DNA of 64,000 bases from Streptococcus rubneri (GCF_004785935.1 NZ_SRRP01000001.1:1302001-1366000); one strand, 5' to 3'; shown: positions 48,794 through 57,771, counted from the stretch's first letter. Numbers and translations are program-made. Notes: generated by a model not told the origin, from the sequence alone.

Positions 48794-49528
48794 TTAAGCT
48801 TCGAACCACCATTCAATCTTGCTTGGATCCTCAACTAAGACAAATTGTTGCCTTTTTGGTACAAAAGTCACCTGATCTCCAAAGCAGGAGGCCACTTCAC
48901 TTGCTACAAATGGCTCTAGAATGACCTTGACCTGACAAAGGTCCCAAGTCTGTCCATTTGCTAGTGTGAGGTCCGGACCATCTGATGCTTCTAAGTCTAA
49001 ATACTCTTCTAAGCCAGGTAGTTGTTGATAGAAAGCTGTAGAAGTCTCTACATTAGGTACACGAAGAACTATCTTTTCTACGAAAAACTCCGTCAAGGTT
49101 GTAAACTCTTCATTCGCTTGAAAATCTGGAACTTCCTCAATTTCAGTTAAACTGTCCACTTGCTCTTCCGCATGGAGCAAGATACGATCTCCTTCTGGCG
49201 AAAGGGCTTCAAAGGCATAGCCATTTTTTCCTTTGAAGAGGCGATCAACTTGATGCCCCCGAGCCAGAAGCCACTCAATTTCTTGAGGGTTGGTCACGCG
49301 AATCTTTAAGCAAGCCAGGCGTTTTGGCCCCTCCACCTTGCGGGTTCTCATACTAGGGGATTCCTCTAAATAGAGGCGGTCTGTCTTCGATAGGTCTCCA
49401 AGGGATAATAAAGCCCCATCTTCCAACAGGGTTTTCATTCCTAAGACCTTTTCAAAAAATTCTTGATTGACATTTCGATTGTTTGTTTTTAATACGGGTG
49501 AAATACTACTAATCTTATTTATGCACAT
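48794..49528 (-). CDS. cppA: CppA protein (C3-degrading proteinase family, glyoxalase-like fold)
   Basis: 244 residues from the ATG at 49528, which has TTGGAGG 5 bases upstream; the frame further upstream is not coding. Two halves resemble the CppA N- and C-terminal domains: MCINKISSISPVLKTNNRNV, NQEFFEKVLGMKTLLEDGA, and KIVLRVPNVETSTAFYQQLP. Both carry the VOC/glyoxalase-like pattern. CppA was described in pneumococcus as degrading complement C3, but its fold suggests a metabolic metal-dependent enzyme. There is no secretion signal here. Confidence 0.88.
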   Translation of the reverse strand: MCINKISSISPVLKTNNRNVNQEFFEKVLGMKTLLEDGALLSLGDLSKTDRLYLEESPSMRTRKVEGPKRLACLKIRVTNPQEIEWLLARGHQVDRLFKGKNGYAFEALSPEGDRILLHAEEQVDSLTEIEEVPDFQANEEFTTLTEFFVEKIVLRVPNVETSTAFYQQLPGLEEYLDLEASDGPDLTLANGQTWDLCQVKVILEPFVASEVASCFGDQVTFVPKRQQFVLVEDPSKIEWWFEA

Positions 49529-49592
49529 AATTCCTCCAAGTCTTTTATATTTTAAAAGATTTTCTTTTTTTTTACAAGAAATCTTGTGCAAA

Positions 49593-49627
49593 AAAGACAG
49601 ATTTCTCAAAATTTTGAATCTGTCTTT
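49593..49627 (-). terminator. Terminator after the DUF308 fusion gene
   Basis: An 11-bp perfect stem AAAGACAGATT / AATCTGTCTTT with a 13-base loop, followed on the minus strand by TTTTTTG. Confidence 0.8.
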
Positions 49628-49633
49628 CTTTAC

Positions 49634-50914
49634 TTAATATACTGTTCGTGTATGGACCCGCCCGTTTGGAGCTTCAAATTCGTATTCTAAGTAATCCTGA
49701 TAGGTCCCTGGTGCAATCACTCCACGCACATCTAATACAGCCGTTCCCGCCTGTCCCACAATGGAATCTGCTAACAGGCAGCAATTCGTAGACAGAACAA
49801 AGTAAGATTTAAAACGCGAAGAAGTAAATTTATATAGCTCAGCCCCTAAATCATATTTCAATTTGTAAGCGTAGGTCGGCTGACCGTCTTCCAGTAACCT
49901 ACTAGGTGGATCCCAAGGTTCTAACAACTGCTCAATTTCAGCCAGACGCTTCTCTACTGCCTGATTCTCTTCTTCGGTAAGGGATAGGCTGTAGCCAAAC
50001 AGCGTCTTTTGACTCTCTTTTTTACATAGTTCGATGTATGGTTCCTTATCCACTTTAAACAGTACGCCATCCCCAATCGTCCCAAATAGACGCTCTGAAA
50101 AGGGATCGTAACTTCCGTAAGAAATGACCTTCCCCTGATAACAAATATCTACATGCCCAATCGCTCCAAATAAGTTGCTGTCAGAAGTATGAACCAAAAT
50201 TTCTAATTCCCTTGCCTCTTCTTCTTTTTTCACCAATCGATAAGGGCCTGTGTGTCCCGCCGAGCTCCCTTTTTGAAGAAACTGGTTAAACCGTTTTAAC
50301 TCCTTAGCAGGGATAAAGGCTGCAAAGATAACCGGTAGGCTAATACGAAAGCGACGTTTTAACTCTTGGCCTTGTTGGTCTTTGTCAAATAAAATACCAT
50401 CTCGAATATTAGAAATCCCCAACAAGACCAGATAAGCCCCCAAGAGGATAAATTGGAAGTGCCCATCTGAACCAGGTTCCAAGACAGTTGCTAGACCAAT
50501 CCCACCGTTTAAAAGCGCATCCCATAAATAGAGCCAGCCTCCTTTTACCCGATTGGCCTTATAAAGCCAAAATGTGATCCCATAGACAATGGCACTCCCC
50601 AACTGATATGCCCCTAAACAAATCACAACTAAGTTTACGGGCAGACTACTCAGTCGATTCAACCAGATCAACGCAAGTGAAAGAAAAATAAACCAAATAG
50701 AGTGGCTATAGGAAATAGACTTGCTACGTAACAAAAAGCGAAGAAGAAAGCTTCCTAGTCCATCAACTAAAAAGTAAATGGCTAATAGATCCAAGGAAAA
50801 TTTTGTGAAACCAACACCGTTTCGAAAAATGAGGATCCCAAAAATGACGGCAAGAACCCCAAACAATAAAGTCCGTCTTCTTGCAACTTCTTCAACAGAT
50901 AATTTTCTCACCAT
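49634..50914 (-). CDS. DUF308/HdeD-like membrane protein fused to a permuted papain-like domain
   Basis: 426 residues. Six membrane helices (about 15-31, 40-60, 70-86, 92-115, 125-143, 152-170) match the HdeD/DUF308 repeat type. The soluble C-terminal half (about 215-426) contains GAIGHVDICYQGKVISYG with a conserved His (H254), and a late TNCCLLADSI (N377, C378/C379). A His before an NC motif is the order seen in permuted NlpC/P60 and YiiX/Lnb-N (DUF4105-like) thiol folds, so an enzyme domain is likely. This is inference from motif order. The side of the membrane the enzyme faces depends on an even helix count and is not certain. Confidence 0.75.
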   Translation of the reverse strand: MVRKLSVEEVARRRTLLFGVLAVIFGILIFRNGVGFTKFSLDLLAIYFLVDGLGSFLLRFLLRSKSISYSHSIWFIFLSLALIWLNRLSSLPVNLVVICLGAYQLGSAIVYGITFWLYKANRVKGGWLYLWDALLNGGIGLATVLEPGSDGHFQFILLGAYLVLLGISNIRDGILFDKDQQGQELKRRFRISLPVIFAAFIPAKELKRFNQFLQKGSSAGHTGPYRLVKKEEEARELEILVHTSDSNLFGAIGHVDICYQGKVISYGSYDPFSERLFGTIGDGVLFKVDKEPYIELCKKESQKTLFGYSLSLTEEENQAVEKRLAEIEQLLEPWDPPSRLLEDGQPTYAYKLKYDLGAELYKFTSSRFKSYFVLSTNCCLLADSIVGQAGTAVLDVRGVIAPGTYQDYLEYEFEAPNGRVHTRTVY

Positions 50915-50942
50915 GACACCCTCCTTCAGAGATCAAAGGTCT

Positions 50943-50972
50943 TTAGACAAATACTATTATATCAAGTATAAT
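50943..50972 (+). promoter_or_regulatory. pepX promoter, overlapping a divergent promoter
   Basis: TTAGAC, an 18-base spacer and TATAAT on the plus strand. On the minus strand TTGATATAAT lies inside the same stretch (its -10 at 50956-50961) for the DUF308 fusion gene, so the two promoters overlap. Confidence 0.6.
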
Positions 50973-51015
50973 ATAAGAAGTAAAGAAACAGTGAAGCTGA
51001 TAAAAGGAGCATCCT

Positions 51016-53295
51016 ATGAAATACAATCAATTTAGTTACTTGGCTTTTGACCAAGAAGGTATTCAAAAAGAATTAAAAGAAATTGGCTTTGACCTTCCTA
51101 CTCACCTCTCGGAAAAAGAACTGTTTGAATGGTTTGTTCGCAAGGTTTATTTCACCTACAAAAATACAGATTATCCCATCTCTAACCTAGTGGCGGATGC
51201 TGAAACAGATCTCCTGAGCTATTTCCAATCAGACCGTGAATGGTCGCCGGAGATTTTTTACACAGTAGCTCTCCAGTTGCTCGGTTTCCGCTATTTTATT
51301 GACTTTGAAGATACGGACAGTTTCTTGAAAGAAGTCCAATTTCCGATTGAGTATGGAAACTTGGTCGAAAACCTCTACCACCTCCTCAATACTCGAACAG
51401 TCAAAGGGAATTTACTAATTGAGCAGTTGGTCAGCGATGGCTTGATTCCTGAAGACAATCGCTACCACTTTTTCAACGGAAAAAGTCTAGCTACCTTTAA
51501 CTGCCATAATGTGATTCGTGAGGTGGTCTATGTGGAAAGTCGGATTGATAGCGACCAAGATGGCCTTCTAGATTTGGTCAAGGTCAATATTATTCGCCCT
51601 CGCTATGAAGGAAAAATCCCAGCCGTCATGACTGCCAGCCCTTATCACCAAGGAACCAATGACAAGGCTAGTGACAAGGCACTCTATAATATGAATGTGG
51701 ACCTGGAGAAAAAAGAAGCAGGGACCATCCAAGTCAGCCAACCTACACTCGAGCTTGTTGATCCCGTTGGAGAAGCCCAACTGGTCTCTGAGGCTGAAGA
51801 AACCCTCACTCATATCAACAGCAGTTATACTCTCAATGACTACCTGCTCGCTCGTGGCTTTGCCAATCTCTACGTTTCCGGTCTTGGAACAAAGGACTCT
51901 CAAGGCTTGATGACCAACGGGGATTACCGCCAAATCGAAGCCTACAAAAATGTCATCGACTGGCTCAACGGACGCTGTCGTGCCTTCACAGACCACAGTC
52001 GCCAGCGTCAAGTCAAGGCCAATTGGTCTAATGGCAAAGTTGCTACGACGGGCTTGTCCTACCTAGGGACCATGTCCAATGGACTGGCTACCACCGGTGT
52101 CGATGGCCTAGAAGTTATCATCGCAGAAGCCGGTATCTCTTCTTGGTACAACTACTATCGGGAAAACGGACTCGTGACGAGTCCTGGCGGCTATCCTGGA
52201 GAGGATTTTGATTCGCTTGCTGAGTTGACTTATTCACGTGCCCTTCGGGCTGGAGACTATCTCCGCCACCATGCAGCCCATGTCGCTGATTTGGAAGAGG
52301 TTAAGAAGCAATTGGATCGCAAAACAGGTGACTACAACCAATTCTGGCACGACCGCAACTATCTCCTTCAGGCAGACAAAGTCAAGGCAGAGGTGATCTT
52401 CACTCATGGTTCCCAAGACTGGAACGTGAAGCCCCTCCATGTTTACCAAATGTTCCAAGCCCTTCCAGCCAACATCAAGAAACACCTCTTCTACCACAAT
52501 GGAGCCCATGTCTATCTCAACAACTGGCAGTCCATTGACTTCCGTGAAAGCATGAACGCCCTCCTCTCTAAAAAGTTACTAGGCTATGATTCAAACTATG
52601 AATTGCCAACTGTCATCTGGCAGGACAATACAGGAGAGCAACGCTGGACTAGCTTAGAAGATTTTGGCAACCAAACAGCTCAGCTGACCTTCTCTCTTGG
52701 TGACAGTGAAAAAGTTATCCAAAACCGCTATGCTACAGAAGACTATGAGCGCTATGGCAAGGCCTATCCAACCTTCTTAACTGATCTTTACCAAGATAAG
52801 GCCCAGCAAGTGACCATCGATCTTCCGATAGAAAAAGACCTACACCTCAACGGAAAAGCTCGCCTTCACCTACGGCTCCAATCTAGCACTGACAAGGGCT
52901 TGCTCTCAGCCCAACTGATGGAGCTAGGAAGCAAGAAGTACCTCCAGCCTTATCCAGCCGTCCTATCCGTCCGTACCCTTGATAACGGTCGTTACCATAT
53001 GCTGGACAACTTGACCGAGTTGCCCTTCAAGGAAGCCGGCCAACGAGTAATTACAAAGGGGTATCTCAACCTTCAAAACCGTCATGATCTTTTACAAGTC
53101 GAACCTGTAACCCCAGGGGAATGGATGGAATTCGACTTTGAACTCCAACCAACCATCTACAAGCTGGAAAAAGGGACTACTCTTCGTCTTGTCCTTTATA
53201 CAACCGATTTCGAGATCACCGTCCGCGACCAGACGGACTACCAACTCACCATTGACCTGGCCAACTCTAGCCTGACCCTTCCTGAAATGGAGTAA
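51016..53295 (+). CDS. pepX: Xaa-Pro dipeptidyl-peptidase
   Basis: 759 residues, normal length. The S15 serine nucleophile is S348 in [11 protein letters not shown]; the Asp and His of the triad lie in HGSQDWNVK and NGAHVYL. It removes X-Pro dipeptides from the N-terminus of peptides, important for Pro-rich peptide use. There is no signal peptide, although some streptococcal PepX proteins are found at the surface. AAAAGGAG lies 7-8 bases before the ATG. Confidence 0.96.
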   Translation: MKYNQFSYLAFDQEGIQKELKEIGFDLPTHLSEKELFEWFVRKVYFTYKNTDYPISNLVADAETDLLSYFQSDREWSPEIFYTVALQLLGFRYFIDFEDTDSFLKEVQFPIEYGNLVENLYHLLNTRTVKGNLLIEQLVSDGLIPEDNRYHFFNGKSLATFNCHNVIREVVYVESRIDSDQDGLLDLVKVNIIRPRYEGKIPAVMTASPYHQGTNDKASDKALYNMNVDLEKKEAGTIQVSQPTLELVDPVGEAQLVSEAEETLTHINSSYTLNDYLLARGFANLYVSGLGTKDSQGLMTNGDYRQIEAYKNVIDWLNGRCRAFTDHSRQRQVKANWSNGKVATTGLSYLGTMSNGLATTGVDGLEVIIAEAGISSWYNYYRENGLVTSPGGYPGEDFDSLAELTYSRALRAGDYLRHHAAHVADLEEVKKQLDRKTGDYNQFWHDRNYLLQADKVKAEVIFTHGSQDWNVKPLHVYQMFQALPANIKKHLFYHNGAHVYLNNWQSIDFRESMNALLSKKLLGYDSNYELPTVIWQDNTGEQRWTSLEDFGNQTAQLTFSLGDSEKVIQNRYATEDYERYGKAYPTFLTDLYQDKAQQVTIDLPIEKDLHLNGKARLHLRLQSSTDKGLLSAQLMELGSKKYLQPYPAVLSVRTLDNGRYHMLDNLTELPFKEAGQRVITKGYLNLQNRHDLLQVEPVTPGEWMEFDFELQPTIYKLEKGTTLRLVLYTTDFEITVRDQTDYQLTIDLANSSLTLPEME

Positions 53296-53338
53296 GGAAA
53301 TCCAGCCTTTTCCCCAGTCGTCCCTTCCCTTGCTTCAT

Positions 53339-53367
53339 TTGACAGCCTTGCCTACTTATGATAATAT
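53339..53367 (+). promoter_or_regulatory. rocS promoter
   Basis: TTGACA, a 17-base spacer and TAATAT, 40 bases before the start codon; AGAGGA is the ribosome binding site. Confidence 0.75.
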
Positions 53368-53407
53368 CTAAGAGAGTATTTCATAGAAAAAGAGTTTAGA
53401 GGATATT

Positions 53408-53902
53408 ATGGCTATCGAAAAAACAGTCAGCGAAATTGCTGAAATTCTAGGAGTTAGTCGCCAAGCGGTCAACAACCGTGTCAAGGCCCTAGATCCTGAA
53501 GATACAGAAAAAAATGATAAAGGTGTTACCGTCGTAACCCGTAGTGGCTTGATCAAGTTAGAAGAAATCTACAAAAAAACCATCTTTGAAGATGAGCCTG
53601 TTAGTGATGATGTCAAACAGCGCGAACTTATGGAAATGTTAGTGGATGAAAAGAATGCTGAAATTGTTCGGTTGTATGAACAACTAAAAGCAAAAGATGA
53701 GCAACTAGCTAAGAAGGATGAACAACTTCGGGTCAAAGATGTTCAAATTGCTGAAAAAGATAAACAACTAGACCAGCAACAACAATTAACCCTTCAAGCC
53801 ATGAATGACCGTGAAACCTTGAAATTGGAATTAGATCAAGCCAAAGAAAAGGTTCAAGAACAAGAGAGTAAAGGCTTCTGGAGACGTGTCTTCGGACGCT
53901 AA
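53408..53902 (+). CDS. rocS: RocS-like chromosome segregation protein (DUF536)
   Basis: 164 residues. An N-terminal helix-turn-helix (TVSEIAEILGVSRQAVNNRV, 6-25) is followed by a conserved block (VVTRSGLIKLEEIYKKTIF), then a long coiled coil with repeated KDEQL/KDVQI/KDKQL units (about 88-150), and a short aromatic, basic C-terminus (GFWRRVFGR) that looks like an amphipathic membrane anchor. This is the architecture of pneumococcal RocS, which links DNA to the membrane and interacts with ParB and the capsule kinase. The match is by recognition of sequence and layout. Confidence 0.85.
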   Translation: MAIEKTVSEIAEILGVSRQAVNNRVKALDPEDTEKNDKGVTVVTRSGLIKLEEIYKKTIFEDEPVSDDVKQRELMEMLVDEKNAEIVRLYEQLKAKDEQLAKKDEQLRVKDVQIAEKDKQLDQQQQLTLQAMNDRETLKLELDQAKEKVQEQESKGFWRRVFGR

Positions 53903-53926
53903 AAAACTGACCTCGGTCAGTTTTTT
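53901..53926 (+). terminator. rocS terminator
   Basis: AAAAAACTGACC, TC, GGTCAGTTTTTT: a 12-bp perfect stem with a two-base centre. Confidence 0.85.
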
Positions 53927-53988
53927 CTATGCTCTTCCTCTCCATAATCACCAGACCCCCATCCCCATCATTCAATAAAGGAGTTCCC

Positions 53989-54582
53989 TTGAAAGAATTA
54001 AACCACTATGTCGCCTTCGATTTAGAATTCAATCAATTCGAAGGAAAGTACCACATCATTCAAGTTTCTGCTGTCCGCTTTACAAATGGACAAGAAGTTA
54101 CCCACTATGATTCCTATGCCTATACGGATAAACCACTAAAAAGCTTTATCAATGGCCTCACCGGGATTACATCTGATAAAATCCTCCAAGCCCCCCCTCT
54201 TGAGCAAGTCCTAGAGGAATTTCAAGATTTTGTCGCAGACATCCCCCTCATTGGATACAATGCCATCAAGAGTGACCTCCCTATCCTAGCGGAAAATGGG
54301 CTAGAGTTCACGGATCAATATGCTGTTGATGTCTTTGAGGAAGCTTCTAAACGACGCCCGTCTGACCTCCATGGGATTAAAAACTTGCAGCTTCATACAG
54401 TTGCTCAGTTTTTAGGAGTGGCTGGAAAATCGCACGATAGTCTAGAAGATGCACGAATGACCGCCCTCGTTTATGAAGCCTTTCTCGAATCAGATCGGGC
54501 ACGGAACCTCCTAAAGGAACAAGAATCCTTTTCTACCTCTCCTTTTGGTGGATTGGACCTCTCTAATTATTTTAACGACTAA
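53989..54582 (+). CDS. DnaQ-like 3'-5' exonuclease (DEDDh)
   Basis: 197 residues if translation begins at the TTG at 53989, which has AAAGGAG 5 bases upstream; a longer frame begins at 53929 without a ribosome binding site. Exo motifs: FDLEFNQFEG (motif I, D and E), YNAIKSDLPIL (motif II, Asp) and HDSLEDARMTA (motif III, H and D). The fold matches the DnaQ/PolC epsilon exonucleases. It could act in repair or RNA/DNA trimming. It converges with ebfC. Confidence 0.88.
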   Translation: MKELNHYVAFDLEFNQFEGKYHIIQVSAVRFTNGQEVTHYDSYAYTDKPLKSFINGLTGITSDKILQAPPLEQVLEEFQDFVADIPLIGYNAIKSDLPILAENGLEFTDQYAVDVFEEASKRRPSDLHGIKNLQLHTVAQFLGVAGKSHDSLEDARMTALVYEAFLESDRARNLLKEQESFSTSPFGGLDLSNYFND

Positions 54583-54584
54583 AA

Positions 54585-54613
54585 AACCTCTATCAAATGA
54601 TAGAGGTTCTTTC
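54585..54613. terminator. Bidirectional terminator exonuclease / ebfC
   Basis: A 10-bp perfect stem AACCTCTATC / GATAGAGGTT with loop AAAT, with A- and T-rich flanks. Confidence 0.85.
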
Positions 54614-54620
54614 TGTATGC

Positions 54621-54920
54621 TTAGAATGGTAATTTACCAGCAAAAGCACCCAATTTTTTCTTCGTTGCTGCATCAATCTCTTCAATCGCCGCATTGATGG
54701 CTTGAACCGTCATATCAGAAAGAGTTTCTGTATCTTCTGGATCCACAACTGCTGGGTTAAATTCGATGGATACCACCTTCTTGTCACCTGTAAGAGTTGC
54801 AACTACCAAGTCTTGAGCAGATTTTCCGACAAATTGAGTCGCAGCTAACTCTGCTTGGCTTTGTTCCATTTGTTTCTGAAGCTTTTGCGCTTGCTTCATC
54901 ATATTTTGCATATTCATCAT
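54621..54920 (-). CDS. ebfC: YbaB/EbfC family nucleoid-associated protein
   Basis: 99 residues. The sequence [20 protein letters not shown], then [27 protein letters not shown], is the YbaB/EbfC family. It binds DNA as a dimer and is linked to nucleoid structure and gene regulation. The integrase of a conjugative element ends 79 bases upstream on the same strand, so the native promoter of ebfC has been pushed away or supplied by the element. An AAAGGA lies upstream of the two adjacent ATGs at unusually long spacing. Confidence 0.92.
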   Translation of the reverse strand: MMNMQNMMKQAQKLQKQMEQSQAELAATQFVGKSAQDLVVATLTGDKKVVSIEFNPAVVDPEDTETLSDMTVQAINAAIEEIDAATKKKLGAFAGKLPF

Positions 54921-54998
54921 AAGATTTTCTAGATTCCTTTCGTATCAAGGGTTTAGACCCTGTTGCTTAATTTTTACTGCCCACTTCTGCCCATTTTT
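54921..54998. other. Left end of the integrative element (attL region)
   Basis: The junction between chromosome (ebfC) and element should lie in these bases or in the first codons of ebfC. Visible are a short inverted repeat AGGGT-TTAG-ACCCT (54948-54961) and two direct repeats CTGCCCA (54977-54983 and 54987-54993), which are good candidates for integrase arm-binding sites. The exact core cannot be fixed because the other end of the element is outside the window. Confidence 0.5.
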
Positions 54999-56150
54999 TT
55001 AAAAATCGTCAAATGCGTTAGCGACTTCTTTTTGTTGTGATGGGAACAAATGTGAGTAGATATTTATTGTTGTATTGATAGAACTATGTCCTAGTCGTTT
55101 CATCAGAGTGAAAAAGATATAATCCTTTCCTTCTCCTCTCCTCAATCCCTGATTTATCAAAAAGGCTACATGTGAATGCCTAAAATCATGGTTTCGAATC
55201 AATTTGAAGTCTTCTGGCAATCGTTTCTTGAATGCTGCTCTAAAGTTAGAGACATTCGGAGCAGTCATAGGCTCCCCTGAAAATTGGAAAATCTGCAAAT
55301 CATCTGTTGAATCAGTTAGCTTAGACAGTCTCTGACTTTGTACTGACTTCCAGGTTTTCAACTCATCCACAAAAGCTTTATGGATATAGATTTCTCTATT
55401 TGATTGAGTCGTCTTTACAGATCCAATATGTATTTTCCCATTGCGATAATAGGCTGACTTACGGATCTTAATATATCCCTCGTCAAGAAAAACATCTCTC
55501 CAAGTTAAGGCAAGTGCCTCCCCCATACGAATTCCCGTAAACATAAGTACACGATACAGAAGTTTAAAAGGATACTCACTTTCTTCAAAATAAGATTCAA
55601 ACTCCTTGAATTGTTCAGGAGTATAATAAGACATTTCTTTATGCTTTTCTGGAAGTTTCCGAATGGCATCACATGGATTATCCTGTCTATATCCTTTCGA
55701 AATAGCAATATCAAACAACTTATGAACAAAAATCATTTGTTGGTTAATATGCATTGGTGTAAGTGTCCCACCTTTTACACTTGGCTGTTCAATTAGCCAA
55801 TCTCGATATTTTTTTACATCTTGAATGGTAACTGAAGACATATCAGCGTATTCAAAGAATCGCGATACATATTGGGTATAGTATGAGTTCTGGGTATCTA
55901 CTGTACCTTTTTTATTTCCACGAAGCTCATCTTCTTCTTTTAACATTACATAAAGAGAGGAAATGGTAAGTTTTTTTGTATTCTGAATCTGATTTAACTT
56001 ATGGATACGGTAATAAGCCGCATATTCCTCTGCTTCTTTTTTTGTTAAAAAATTAGATTTACGATGTCGTGTACGTTTGCCAGTTAAGGAACTTTTACCA
56101 TCACTAATATCAACTAGCCACAGTCCATCATCCTGTTTAATTACCGCCAT
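54999..56150 (-). CDS. int: Tyrosine recombinase (integrase) of an integrative conjugative element
   Basis: 383 residues. An N-terminal arm-binding domain (about 1-60, AP2-like, GKSSLTGKRTRHRKSNFLTK) precedes a SAM-like core-binding domain (about 65-165) and the catalytic domain with FTGIRMGEAL (first Arg), HDFRHSH (His and Arg), LGHSSINTT and the nucleophile Tyr in IYSHLF. All catalytic positions are present. It integrates and excises the element at the ebfC locus. The gene starts right after the DUF3173 stop, with AAGGAG inside it, so the two are translationally coupled. Confidence 0.93.
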   Translation of the reverse strand: MAVIKQDDGLWLVDISDGKSSLTGKRTRHRKSNFLTKKEAEEYAAYYRIHKLNQIQNTKKLTISSLYVMLKEEDELRGNKKGTVDTQNSYYTQYVSRFFEYADMSSVTIQDVKKYRDWLIEQPSVKGGTLTPMHINQQMIFVHKLFDIAISKGYRQDNPCDAIRKLPEKHKEMSYYTPEQFKEFESYFEESEYPFKLLYRVLMFTGIRMGEALALTWRDVFLDEGYIKIRKSAYYRNGKIHIGSVKTTQSNREIYIHKAFVDELKTWKSVQSQRLSKLTDSTDDLQIFQFSGEPMTAPNVSNFRAAFKKRLPEDFKLIRNHDFRHSHVAFLINQGLRRGEGKDYIFFTLMKRLGHSSINTTINIYSHLFPSQQKEVANAFDDF

Positions 56151-56151
56151 G

Positions 56152-56400
56152 CTATTTCTCTCCTTCAGTCATGACAGCGTTTTGAAGGTTCCCCTCAATT
56201 ATATCATTTTTTAATTGTATTTGAAAACCAAGAATGGATTCAACTGTGATAATTGGTACACGTCCAATGCGTTTGTTCTTATACCATTCAAATCCTTCTT
56301 GTACAAGCTGGCTCTTAGCTTTTCGTATTAATTTACTAGCTTGTGTTTCAGAATATCCAATCAATTCCATTAAATCATTTTTATCTACAACTTGAATCAT
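56152..56400 (-). CDS. DUF3173 family protein, candidate excision factor
   Basis: 82 residues. It contains a short helix-turn-helix-like segment (DLMELIGYSETQASKLIRKA) followed by a wing-like region (NKRIGRVPIITVESILGFQI). I recognise it as DUF3173, a small family that sits next to integrases in streptococcal ICEs. A role like an excisionase or recombination directionality factor is inferred from position and size. It ends one base before the integrase start and begins 16 bases after cwlT. Confidence 0.75.
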   Translation of the reverse strand: MIQVVDKNDLMELIGYSETQASKLIRKAKSQLVQEGFEWYKNKRIGRVPIITVESILGFQIQLKNDIIEGNLQNAVMTEGEK

Positions 56401-56416
56401 CTATATCTATTCCTTT

Positions 56417-57529
56417 CTAATGTCCTATTACATAGGTAAATTGTTTGGCAGTTTCTGCATCAAACGTGCGGTAACTAATAATCCCCAATCCTTTAACATT
56501 ATATTCTGAGACGAGAATTGAGCCGTCTGATTTAACTTGTTCCACAAATGAAATATGTCCGTATATTGGATCGGCTCCAGCTTGTCCAGGGCTAAATGAT
56601 AGAGCAGAATGCTCAGTCGGTGTATGAGTTGTTGTGAATCCTGGTTTATTCATCCATTGACCACCATTTCCCATAAATGGATCAAAGTTGACTCCGACTT
56701 GTTTTCCACGGTTGAAGACATACCAAGTACATTGTCCCCAAGGATAAGTACTAGTGATATATTCTGTGGTATCAATAGCTGTTGTCAGACTGTAACCTGC
56801 TGGTATATCATTTGAAGTGACTCCTCCACCATCTCTAGTTTTTCCTGTAGTTTGTTCAGGAGCTTTTGGTGTTCCTCCATGTTCATCAATGAAGGCATCC
56901 AGTTTTTGCATGGTTTCGGCACGTCTTTTCCCTGATCCTGTGGTATCTGTGAAATAGACTCCACCATCAGTTGCTGGATTAAGTGTTCCATTCGCAAGCT
57001 TTTTAGCTTTATCATCTTGTATTTTAAAGGTTTGGTTTTTATTCCCAATGATGGTTTGCTGGGTTAGTCCAACAACAGCAACCTCATCATTAAAGTTATT
57101 GGCATATTCTGGATTGGAATCATAGGCCCCAAAACCAAACATATTGGCTCCAGGATTAGTGGCTACCCCAGCAGTTCCAAGGGAGCTTTCATTCAGTGCG
57201 ATCGCAACGATTCCACGAACATCAAGATTTGATTTAGCTTCCCATTCGAGGAGCTTTTTCCCATTAATTCGGTTCTTATCATAGGAGATTCCTAACGTAT
57301 CTAAAAAGCCGTCTAATTGCTCTGCTGTAATACCGAAGCGATGAACCAGTAGGTTGTGAGTATAGGGATCACCATCTGACCAGTGATCCGCATAAGTCAC
57401 TCCATTTTGGGATTGAGGTGAGCCATTCGTTCCACCACCTCCGACAGCCCCCATAAGGATAATGATGATGAGGACCGGTAGAAAGAGAGGAATGAGACCG
57501 GCTAATAGAAACCATTTTAGTTTTTTCAT
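56417..57529 (-). CDS. CwlT-like cell-wall hydrolase of the conjugation machine
   Basis: 370 residues. One N-terminal membrane anchor (about 5-28) is followed by a lysozyme/glucosaminidase-like domain (about 75-205, with catalytic Glu in IALNESSLGTAG) and a C-terminal CHAP domain (about 255-370, Cys in WGQCTWYVF, His in GHISFVE, SEYNVKG). Tn916 Orf14 and ICEBs1 CwlT also combine a muramidase and a cysteine peptidase. It opens peptidoglycan locally so the transfer channel can be built. Here the first domain resembles the glucosaminidase type rather than the SLT type. Confidence 0.88.
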   Translation of the reverse strand: MKKLKWFLLAGLIPLFLPVLIIIILMGAVGGGGTNGSPQSQNGVTYADHWSDGDPYTHNLLVHRFGITAEQLDGFLDTLGISYDKNRINGKKLLEWEAKSNLDVRGIVAIALNESSLGTAGVATNPGANMFGFGAYDSNPEYANNFNDEVAVVGLTQQTIIGNKNQTFKIQDDKAKKLANGTLNPATDGGVYFTDTTGSGKRRAETMQKLDAFIDEHGGTPKAPEQTTGKTRDGGGVTSNDIPAGYSLTTAIDTTEYITSTYPWGQCTWYVFNRGKQVGVNFDPFMGNGGQWMNKPGFTTTHTPTEHSALSFSPGQAGADPIYGHISFVEQVKSDGSILVSEYNVKGLGIISYRTFDAETAKQFTYVIGH

Positions 57530-57545
57530 CGAATCTCCTTTCTAG

Positions 57546-57770
57546 TTAATGTCTTATATAAGCAGTGAACAGAACAGTCCCAAAACGCCATTTTGCATCT
57601 AAAACGACTGAATAGGACTTAGCCTGTAAGATGATTTTGTCTCTTTCTTGTTCTGATACTGGAAACAAAAGAAGGAAATCGACTGAGCGTTTTCCTTCTT
57701 GGTAGGCTTGATAAAGAGTTTCTTCAAGAACTCTTGGAAAAGCAGTTCTTGAGCGTATCTTGGTATTCAT
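57546..57770 (-). CDS. Small ICE protein of unknown function
   Basis: 74 residues, basic, without membrane segments (MNTKIRSRTAFPRVLEETLY; KWRFGTVLFTAYIRH at the end). It overlaps no gene and starts directly at the conG stop, with AGGAGAATGAT before it. A coding role is supported by the tight spacing on both sides. I do not recognise it. It lies between the ConG-like and CwlT-like genes, where the ICEBs1 order has no extra gene. Confidence 0.65.
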   Translation of the reverse strand: MNTKIRSRTAFPRVLEETLYQAYQEGKRSVDFLLLFPVSEQERDKIILQAKSYSVVLDAKWRFGTVLFTAYIRH

Positions 57771-57771
57771 A

